NCBI RefSeq assembly: GCF_000018285.1
Contig: NC_009901.1
Location: 4,277,001 to 4,341,000, forward strand
Direction: 5' to 3'
DNA: 64,000 nt
DNA from: Shewanella pealeana ATCC 700345
GTDB lineage: Bacteria; Pseudomonadota; Gammaproteobacteria; Enterobacterales; Shewanellaceae
Below the pieces are notes generated by a model that saw only the letters and a program-made list of their open reading frames with translations, was not told the DNA's origin and searched no databases. Numbering within the stretch: position 1 is the stretch's first letter; every line of letters starts with the position of its first letter. Position numbers and translations under genes: made by a program. Of this stretch, positions 57,347 to 64,000 are shown piece after piece.

Positions 57347-58210
57347 TTGGATAAGATCAAAATTGCCCTGCAATACATCATGCCAAAGCACTTACTCTCT
57401 CGTCTTGTAGGTAAGCTTGCAGCGGCTCAGATGGGTTCTGTCACTACAGCCGCTATTAACTGGTTTATCAAACAATACAAGATTGATATGAGTGAAGCAG
57501 CTCAGTCAGAGGCTACTGCTTACGCCAGCTTCAACGACTTTTTTACCCGTGCACTAAAACCTGGAATTCGTCCACTATGTGAAGACAATGACTATATTGT
57601 TCATCCCGTAGATGGTGCCGTCAGTCAGCTAGGTCCAATTAAAGAAGGCCGTATCTTTCAAGCCAAAGGACATGATTATTCTTCACTTGCGCTACTAGGC
57701 GATCAAGCCGATGATGCTAAGCGTTTTGAGGGTGGTGATTTTGCCACCATTTACCTTGCGCCAAAGGACTATCATCGTATTCATATGCCGATTAAAGGCA
57801 CCCTGTCTAAGATGACCTATGTTCCAGGTGAACTCTTCTCTGTTAACCCGTTAACGGCAGAGAATGTACCAGGCCTATTTGCTCGCAACGAACGTGTTGT
57901 AGCAATTTTTGAGACAGAAATTGGCCCAATGGCAATGGTACTGGTCGGTGCAACAATCGTAGCTAGTATCGAAACGGTTTGGGCTGGAACAGTAACACCA
58001 CCAACAGGCAAGAAAGTATTCACTTGGGATTATCCAACTGAAGGTCCTAATGCTCTGACACTTGAGAAAGGCGCCGAAATGGGTCGCTTTAAACTCGGTA
58101 GCACTGTTGTGATGTTATTCGCCAAAGATGCCCTCGATAAATTTGCTGATGGAGTAGAACCAAAGAGCGTGACGCGTATGGGTCAAGCCTTTGCAAAAAT
58201 CGAAGACTAA
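57347..58210 (+). CDS. psd: Phosphatidylserine decarboxylase proenzyme
   Basis: Makes phosphatidylethanolamine at the inner membrane. 287 residues. The self-cleavage motif LGST (in [13 protein letters not shown]) yields the pyruvoyl group at its Ser. Also [12 protein letters not shown] and [10 protein letters not shown] with the expected Asp/His. The start is a TTG: 57347 (MDKIKIALQ) has AGGA eight bases upstream and matches Shewanella relatives as I recall them; TTG 57341 is the alternative. Confidence 0.93.
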   Translation: MDKIKIALQYIMPKHLLSRLVGKLAAAQMGSVTTAAINWFIKQYKIDMSEAAQSEATAYASFNDFFTRALKPGIRPLCEDNDYIVHPVDGAVSQLGPIKEGRIFQAKGHDYSSLALLGDQADDAKRFEGGDFATIYLAPKDYHRIHMPIKGTLSKMTYVPGELFSVNPLTAENVPGLFARNERVVAIFETEIGPMAMVLVGATIVASIETVWAGTVTPPTGKKVFTWDYPTEGPNALTLEKGAEMGRFKLGSTVVMLFAKDALDKFADGVEPKSVTRMGQAFAKIED

Positions 58211-58225
58211 TTTCTAAAGGCAGGC

Positions 58226-59104
58226 ATGGACAATAAAAAAACAGGGCTGTTAGAACTACACTTTGCGGTACTACTTTTTGGTGGTACCGCACTATTCTCC
58301 AAGCTTATTCCCCTTAGCGCACTCGACATTACCTTACTACGCTGCGTCGTTGCTGCCATTGTGCTTGCGCTAATCGTAAAACTCAGCAAGCAACGTCTGT
58401 TATTAAACGCAAACAAAGACTACTTCATTGCAATAGGACTTGGCATCATCGTCAGTCTGCACTGGGTAACCTATTTTGCCTCAATGCAACTATCATCGGT
58501 CGCCATAGGCATGATTGCGTTCTTTACCTATCCGGTAATGACGGTGTTAGTCGAACCGATAGTCACAAAAACTAAACTCAAACTAGCGGATGTGATTAGT
58601 GGCATAGTCGTGCTCATTGGTGTGTCCTTGCTGATCCCAGAAGCAAACCTAGGTAATGACGTCACACTAGGAATCGCTATTGGCATTTTATCTGCCGCTT
58701 TCTTTACTGCTCGCAACCTACTGCACAAACGTTATTTCAGCGCATACAGTGGCAAACAAGCCATGTTCTATCAGACCTCTGTTGCCGTTTTCTTTTTAGC
58801 CCCCTGGCTAAGCGTTGAAATCAGTAGCATAGAACAAAATGTATGGTGGTTGATTATTTTACTCGGGGTGGTCTTTACCGCTGCGCCCCACGCTCTGTTT
58901 ACCTCGGCATTAAGGCTCCTAAGCGCAAAAACCGTAGGCTTGGTCTCCTGCCTACAACCTTTTTACGGTGCCATGTTGGCGCTAATTTTACTGGGGGAAG
59001 ACTTAGCGCTAAAAACGGTTATTGGCGGAACTTTAGTCGTTGCTACTGCACTATTCGAAACTCAGCAAAGCCACAGATCGAATAGGATAAAAAAGACTGC
59101 TTAG
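58226..59104 (+). CDS. EamA (DMT) family transporter
   Basis: 292 residues, ten predicted membrane helices in two EamA repeats (LLFGGTALFSKLIPLSALDI; LLSAKTVGLVSCLQPFYGAM). Drug/metabolite superfamily exporter of unknown substrate. It begins 15 bases after psd and precedes mscM, so it is probably co-transcribed. This gene separates psd from mscM, which are adjacent in E. coli. Confidence 0.85.
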   Translation: MDNKKTGLLELHFAVLLFGGTALFSKLIPLSALDITLLRCVVAAIVLALIVKLSKQRLLLNANKDYFIAIGLGIIVSLHWVTYFASMQLSSVAIGMIAFFTYPVMTVLVEPIVTKTKLKLADVISGIVVLIGVSLLIPEANLGNDVTLGIAIGILSAAFFTARNLLHKRYFSAYSGKQAMFYQTSVAVFFLAPWLSVEISSIEQNVWWLIILLGVVFTAAPHALFTSALRLLSAKTVGLVSCLQPFYGAMLALILLGEDLALKTVIGGTLVVATALFETQQSHRSNRIKKTA

Positions 59105-59173
59105 AGTGATTTATTTATCAGCTCAACTTGGCTAATATAACTGTGTCTTTTTTGCCTTATTCATACTCTTATC

Positions 59174-62100
59174 ATGCATCGTTTTTTATTGCTTCTGCTG
59201 TGCCTATTTGCCTTATCGGCTAACGCTAACTCGCCACTTCAAATTGAAAAACGACTAGGGCTCTCATCTACAAATACTGAGTTAACCCCACAGGATCAAT
59301 TAAGCCTGTTACAGGACAAGATCCATGAGTTAGCCCTAACAGAAAATAGCGCTCGCGAGCTGTTAAATAACTATGCCGAGCATAAGCAAAATTTGCTTAG
59401 TCAAATTCAAGATGCACAAAACACATTAAACGACTCTGATCAGCAGGATATCAATCAGCAGGCCTCACTCGCCTATCTACGTTTATCAGAACTCAAAGAT
59501 GTTGAGATCAGCTTAGGGCAGAAAATCAATGCGCTAATAAAGTCTCACAGCCAGCTGCCAGATGCCTTAGTAAACGCCAGAGCCGCATTACAAAAGCACA
59601 AAAAAATTCGCATCGGTGAAGAGCAAACCATTAACAATCAGCTCATCAGCGCCCAAGGACAGCTTTATGAGCAAGATGTTAAAACACTCGAAGCCGTATT
59701 AGCCAGCAGCCAAAAAGAGATCGACTTAAACCAGCTACAGCTAAAGTTGGTGCGTGAACAATTGGCTCAACAAGAGCTACTGATCGAGCGCTTGAACCAA
59801 AAGATCGTCTTGCAGAGAGAGGCACGCACCGAAGCCGCCATTGCCGGCAGTTTATTACCCGACGACAAAAGCCACGATCCTATTGCTCAAGAGCTCAGCG
59901 ATAGCAATTTAGTGTATGGTGAGAATTTAAAGCAACTGAATCAAAAAATCAGTCTTACCCTGACTCAACAAGAAAAAGCTGAAGCCCAATACCAGGCTCA
60001 GGCCAAACAGCTAACAACAATACAGCAGCAAATTGGCTGGATTAAGCTCAATTCAGCCTTCGGTGAACGCTTCTTACAGATGCTGCAAGCCCTGCCTAAG
60101 CCGCCAAGTCAGGAACCTCTTCAAAGCGAAATAGCTAACACACGACTCGCCCGATACCAGATTGAGCAAGCGCAAACCCTAAATAGCCAGCAAGTCACAT
60201 CGATTGGCGCCGATAACTCGCTGCAGGCGAAACTGCTCTCTTCGCAAGGGCTACTACTGCAACAGCTATTACAGAGTTATGATCAATACATAAGCGAGCT
60301 GGCCGATCTTAGGGTCAGTTATGAGCAGCTAAACCAGCAATATTTGACCCTAAAGAGCACTCTCAATGAGCACCTGTTCTGGGTTCCTAATGCTAACAGC
60401 ATAGGCGGTTTATGGATCACCGATCTACACCAGAGTATTCAGTGGATGCTGCAGCAAGCCCCATGGGGACAGATGCAAAGCTCCTTTGATGAACAAAGCA
60501 CCCTATGGTCACTGTGGCTCATTCTGTTTGTTATCAGCATCATCACCCAAGATATTTTGACACCGAAATTTAAGTCAGCAATGCGTCGAGAGCTACCTTT
60601 TGTCGGCAATGTGACTCAAGATAAGTTCATCTATACATTCCATGTACTGAGCAACTCGCTGGGTTACAGCCTACTCAAGCCCCTACCTATCGTTTTGGCT
60701 GGCGGGATCTTCTACCTATCAAGCCATAACTTTGTCTCAGCCATAGGCATGGGGATCATGGCATTGGGTCTACTCTACCAACTCTACCGCTTCATCTATC
60801 TACTGGCGTTAGACAGAGGCTTGTTAATCAACCACTTTAAGGCACCCAAAAGCATGGTGCGTTCCGGACAGGAACGCTTTAGAAAGTTCACCATTATGGC
60901 AACACCTTTTCTAGCCATCATGGCCTTTACCGAAGTAATAGATACCTCTCTGGTTCGAAATAGTCTGGGCCGTGGTGCATTTATTATCTTCTGTCTTATG
61001 CTGTTTTGGTTTTACAAAGACATGCTCAGCCTATCTAACAAAGAAAATACCGCAGAGCACAGTAAGAATAAGAAGCTGCTGCAGAAGCTATTGTGGGCCA
61101 TGCTGATTTTCATGCCCCTCGCCTGTGCTGTGCTAGCATTTCAGGGCTACTATTACACCGCATTCCAGATGTTCCTGCAGCTGCAGTTATCATTGATATT
61201 CGGTTTAGGCTTCTTGTTGCTGTTCAACTTAATCAAGCGTTGGATGTTAATAGAGCGTCGCCGTATCGCCTTCGAACGAGCTAAGGCCAAACGTGCAGAA
61301 GTGCTCGCACAACGTGAAAAAGGTGAGCTGAATGTTAACGAGCAAGCCGACACCTACGAAGAGCCGATCGTCGATCTTGAAACTATCTCTAGCCAGTCTT
61401 TAGGATTAGTGCGCTCACTGTTATTGCTGGCATTTTTAGCCAGTATCGTCGGCTTATGGACTCAGACCCACACCGCACTGTTCTCTTTACTCGACGGAGT
61501 CACCTTGTGGTCGAGTAACACCACAGTCAACGGTATAGACCAGCAGATCCCGATAACCCTTAAGTCCCTGCTTTTATCGCTAATCATCGTTGGTTTCTCG
61601 ATGATGATTGCCACTAACCTGCCCGGTCTTATCGAGCTGACAATTCTACAAAGGCTAGATCTCAGCCAAGGCACGGGCTTTGCTTTAACCACAGTTAGCC
61701 GCTATTTAGTGGTGATGTTCGGTGTGCTGGCAGGTTTTTCTACTTTAGGCATGGAATGGTCTAAGTTACAGTGGCTGGTTGCCGCACTCTCGGTTGGTTT
61801 AGGTTTTGGCTTACAAGAGATCTTTGCAAACTTTATCTCGGGTTTGATCATTCTATTTGAGAAACCAGTGCGGATTGGCGATACCGTCACCATCCGCGAT
61901 CTCACTGGTACCGTGAGTAAAATCCAAATTCGTGCCACCACCATTATCGATTGGGATAGAAAAGAGATCATCGTGCCCAACAAGGCCTTTATTACCGAGC
62001 AGCTAATCAACTGGTCGCTATCAGACCCTATCACGCGAGTGATAATCTATGTGTCTGTTGCCCGAGACTCTGATCCTGCACGAGTAGAAGCGGCGCTTTA

Positions 62101-62362
62101 TCAAGCAGTGCAAGAATGTGACGATGCGCTACTCTCACCAGAGCCAGAGGTGTGGTTTGCAGGCTTTGGCCAACATACTCAAGATTTCGAAGTACGCGCT
62201 TATGCAAAAGATATGGGCACCCGTTGGCCGCTTAAGCACAAGCTGCATAAACAGATCAGTAAGAAACTGCGGGAGAACGATCTAGAGCTGGCTTACCCGC
62301 AGCTTGAAGTGCATCTTTCTTCTAACCAGAATAAAGACGTTCAGAGCTTATTGAGAACCTAA
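59174..62362 (+). CDS. mscM: Large mechanosensitive channel (MscM/MscK type)
   Basis: 1062 residues. Signal peptide (ending ANA), a long periplasmic coiled-coil domain (about 20-440, Gln-rich), several membrane helices from about 450 to 800 and the MscS core at the C-terminus (LSVGLGFGLQEIFANFISGL, FEKPVRIGDTVTI, RATTIIDWDRKEIIVPNKAF). It opens on membrane tension during osmotic downshock. Position after psd is that of E. coli mscM (yjeP). Confidence 0.88.
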   Translation: MHRFLLLLLCLFALSANANSPLQIEKRLGLSSTNTELTPQDQLSLLQDKIHELALTENSARELLNNYAEHKQNLLSQIQDAQNTLNDSDQQDINQQASLAYLRLSELKDVEISLGQKINALIKSHSQLPDALVNARAALQKHKKIRIGEEQTINNQLISAQGQLYEQDVKTLEAVLASSQKEIDLNQLQLKLVREQLAQQELLIERLNQKIVLQREARTEAAIAGSLLPDDKSHDPIAQELSDSNLVYGENLKQLNQKISLTLTQQEKAEAQYQAQAKQLTTIQQQIGWIKLNSAFGERFLQMLQALPKPPSQEPLQSEIANTRLARYQIEQAQTLNSQQVTSIGADNSLQAKLLSSQGLLLQQLLQSYDQYISELADLRVSYEQLNQQYLTLKSTLNEHLFWVPNANSIGGLWITDLHQSIQWMLQQAPWGQMQSSFDEQSTLWSLWLILFVISIITQDILTPKFKSAMRRELPFVGNVTQDKFIYTFHVLSNSLGYSLLKPLPIVLAGGIFYLSSHNFVSAIGMGIMALGLLYQLYRFIYLLALDRGLLINHFKAPKSMVRSGQERFRKFTIMATPFLAIMAFTEVIDTSLVRNSLGRGAFIIFCLMLFWFYKDMLSLSNKENTAEHSKNKKLLQKLLWAMLIFMPLACAVLAFQGYYYTAFQMFLQLQLSLIFGLGFLLLFNLIKRWMLIERRRIAFERAKAKRAEVLAQREKGELNVNEQADTYEEPIVDLETISSQSLGLVRSLLLLAFLASIVGLWTQTHTALFSLLDGVTLWSSNTTVNGIDQQIPITLKSLLLSLIIVGFSMMIATNLPGLIELTILQRLDLSQGTGFALTTVSRYLVVMFGVLAGFSTLGMEWSKLQWLVAALSVGLGFGLQEIFANFISGLIILFEKPVRIGDTVTIRDLTGTVSKIQIRATTIIDWDRKEIIVPNKAFITEQLINWSLSDPITRVIIYVSVARDSDPARVEAALYQAVQECDDALLSPEPEVWFAGFGQHTQDFEVRAYAKDMGTRWPLKHKLHKQISKKLRENDLELAYPQLEVHLSSNQNKDVQSLLRT

Positions 62363-62386
62363 ATTAGAGGCGGTTAAGACAGCATT

Positions 62387-63088
62387 ATGATGATATTTGC
62401 CCATAGAGGAGCCAGTGGTTATCTGGCTGAAAACAGCCTTGCCGCCTTTGCAAAGGCCGTTGATCTTGGAGCCACTGCGGTTGAGCTCGATATCCACTTA
62501 GTCGAAGATGAACTGTACGTGTTTCACGACAGACGACTTGAACCTAAAAGCACGGGAAGTGGTCTTATTGAGCAATACACTAAGCAAGCTTTGAGTCTGA
62601 TTACTATCGACGGGGAGCCTATTCCGACTCTGGTGCAAGTATTAAGTTTACTAAAACCTCACAACACCTTGGTCAACATTGAGCTTAAAGGATTGGGCTG
62701 TCTCGACGCCTTTATCGCCCTCTACCCTAAACTTATCAATGAACTTGGGTACGATAAAAACAAACTGCTAATGTCATCGTTTAACCACCCATTTCTCGCA
62801 ACCTTTAAACAGCAATACCCTGCGGCGTTAATCGCCCCACTCATAGAAGGGGTACCGCTGAATTTTGCAGGCATTGTCAGCCAACTCAATGCTTACTCCA
62901 TTCATCTTGGACTAAGCTTCACCACCCAAGAGATGGTTGATGACGCCCATAAACGCGGTGCCAAAGTCTATGTCTATACCGTAGATAATCTTGACGATCT
63001 CGATATGCTTAAGCAAATGGGTGTCGATGGTGTATTTACTAACTATCCTGACCGAGCGATTAGCTACCTTGGCCTAGATTTAGGTTAA
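62387..63088 (+). CDS. Glycerophosphodiester phosphodiesterase
   Basis: 233 residues, cytosolic. GDPD motifs: HRGASGYLAENSL with two His/Arg at the active site, ELDIHLVEDELYVFHD with metal-binding Glu/Asp, ELKG, and TVDNLDDLDMLKQMGVDGVFTNYPD. It releases glycerol 3-phosphate from glycerophosphodiesters, fitting the phospholipid context of psd. Either of two adjacent ATGs may be the start. Confidence 0.9.
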   Translation: MMIFAHRGASGYLAENSLAAFAKAVDLGATAVELDIHLVEDELYVFHDRRLEPKSTGSGLIEQYTKQALSLITIDGEPIPTLVQVLSLLKPHNTLVNIELKGLGCLDAFIALYPKLINELGYDKNKLLMSSFNHPFLATFKQQYPAALIAPLIEGVPLNFAGIVSQLNAYSIHLGLSFTTQEMVDDAHKRGAKVYVYTVDNLDDLDMLKQMGVDGVFTNYPDRAISYLGLDLG

Positions 63089-63167
63089 ATAAAGCCATCT
63101 ACAGCGGGGATAAAATAGCGACAAGTTGCCTAAATTAATGAAAACAATCTACACTAAAATTAATAAC

Positions 63168-63512
63168 TTAAACTTGTCTGTTGCGCTGCGCCCAGCTACC
63201 TATCGCGAAGAAAATAGCGATAACTAGAGCAAATAACCAATGAGATGGGATCTTAGCCATATTTTGCGCTAACAAAGGGCTTAAATGGATAATAATAAGT
63301 CCATAACCAAACGCATTGACGATGACAAAAATCAGCGTGCGTAGCAGAAAAGAGCGTCCCGCAAAGTAGCGACGTAGAAAACGATTGATATCGGCACCAA
63401 AGACCACAAGACAACAGGCTACAATTGCCGTGGAAACTTCTGGTAGCCAAGGGTAGATAAATGACCCTAAATAGTTAAAAAATTCAATAACCTTAGACAT
63501 TGTATTAGACAT
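63168..63512 (-). CDS. DUF3392 family membrane protein
   Basis: 114 residues with three hydrophobic helices (VSTAIVACCLVVFGADINRF; LIFVIVNAFGYGLIIIHL; WLFALVIAIFFAIGSWAQ). Fits DUF3392; function unknown. The start is uncertain: ATG 63512 or 63500, both with poor ribosome-binding sites; a longer frame to 63587 would overlap the divergent gene and is unlikely. Confidence 0.7.
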   Translation of the reverse strand: MSNTMSKVIEFFNYLGSFIYPWLPEVSTAIVACCLVVFGADINRFLRRYFAGRSFLLRTLIFVIVNAFGYGLIIIHLSPLLAQNMAKIPSHWLFALVIAIFFAIGSWAQRNRQV

Positions 63513-63561
63513 CAGCCCTGCAGGTTTAAATCTAGGTGGATGTAGAATATAGGGAGTTAGT

Positions 63562-64000
63562 ATGGGACACAAGCTACTATTACTCACCAGAGAAAATGAG
63601 CGATATCGTCAACTTTTAAATTCGTGCCACCTGCCAAATACTGAGATCTTAGACGATGATCCCCAAGGTATTTTTAATGCCGATATCTGGTTAGCCGAGC
63701 CCAAGCTTGCTGCGCCTTTGCTGCCCCACGCTGCCAACTTAAAGTGGATGCAGTCTACTTTTGCAGGGGTTGATGCCCTAGTAAAACCAAGACAACGTAA
63801 AGACTATGAGCTCACTAATGTTAGAGGTATTTTTGGGCCACTGATGAGTGAATACCTATTTGGTTATCTGCTGGCTTACCAAAGAGAACATAGAAAGTAC
63901 CGCACTCAGCAAGATCAAAAGATTTGGTTACCGGGCAGCTTTAAGACCTTGCAGGGGCAAACCCTACTACTCTTGGGCACAGGCTCAATTGCCAAGCATA
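63562..64000 (+). CDS. D-2-hydroxyacid dehydrogenase, partial (C-terminus beyond window)
   Basis: The first 146 codons are present, with GGGAG five bases before the ATG. The N-terminal catalytic part (ADIWLAEPKLAAPLLPHAAN, LKWMQSTFAGVDAL, GIFGPLMSEYLFGYLLAYQR) resembles GhrA/YcdW-like glyoxylate/hydroxypyruvate reductases. The NAD-binding Rossmann motif LLLLGTGSIA begins just before the edge. Divergent from the DUF3392 gene. Confidence 0.85.
   Translation, partial: MGHKLLLLTRENERYRQLLNSCHLPNTEILDDDPQGIFNADIWLAEPKLAAPLLPHAANLKWMQSTFAGVDALVKPRQRKDYELTNVRGIFGPLMSEYLFGYLLAYQREHRKYRTQQDQKIWLPGSFKTLQGQTLLLLGTGSIAKH

Overview
The window looks like a chromosomal segment of a Shewanella-type marine gammaproteobacterium. 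The proteins, the gene order (yheV/yheS, yheT-yheU-prkB near crp; astD-astA-argD; sspB-sspA-petCBA; hflC-hflK-hflX-hfq-miaA-mutL-amidase-tsaE-nnr; orn next to tRNA-Gly; rsgA-psd-mscM) and a Vibrio/Shewanella-type TonB2 system all point there. The species cannot be fixed from the sequence alone. I see no prophage, CRISPR array, rRNA operon or intact transposase gene.

Layout. 1-10.1 kb: dbpA (cut by the window edge), a DUF3313 lipoprotein, yheV and yheS (divergent), a DUF2390 gene, a GMC oxidoreductase with a twin-arginine-signal partner whose frame is interrupted by one TGA, then yheT-yheU and prkB. 10.1-12 kb: a degenerate tandem repeat array, a Sel1/TPR protein with a Fur-box-like site upstream, and a strong hairpin before crp. 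12-26.6 kb: crp, a PepSY-response regulator-histidine kinase operon, a DUF1338 dioxygenase-like gene, a MITE-like element, the arginine succinyltransferase genes astD-astA-argD/astC, an HDOD protein, an IS200/IS605-like non-autonomous element, an S9 peptidase, four decayed copies of the pabA 3' end, and pabA.

26.7-38.7 kb is the most distinctive region: twelve tightly packed or overlapping minus-strand genes. In transcription order they are a TonB-dependent receptor, a binding protein, a FecCD-type permease, an ABC ATPase fused to a THEP1-like NTPase, a CcsA-like and a ResB-like membrane protein, DUF3450, TtpC-like, ExbB, ExbD, TonB and a TPR protein. It reads as a self-contained import machine from outer membrane to cytoplasm with its own energy module and an embedded pair resembling cytochrome c/heme machinery. 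The substrate is unknown.

39-53.2 kb is housekeeping: sspA-sspB, the cytochrome bc1 genes petABC, and the nnr-tsaE-amidase-mutL-miaA-hfq-hflX-hflK-hflC superoperon. 53.3-55.4 kb holds a small hypothetical gene and a tRNA-Gly(GCC) array: six intact genes, two 100-nt aberrant copies with anticodon ACC, two heavily decayed copies and a fragment, read from one strong promoter. 55.4-64 kb: orn, rsgA, psd, an EamA transporter, an MscM/MscK-type channel, a glycerophosphodiester phosphodiesterase, a DUF3392 protein and the start of a D-2-hydroxyacid dehydrogenase.

A recurring theme is local tandem duplication followed by decay, seen at four separate places (about 7.1, 10.3, 25.4 and 54 kb), three of them next to or inside functional genes.
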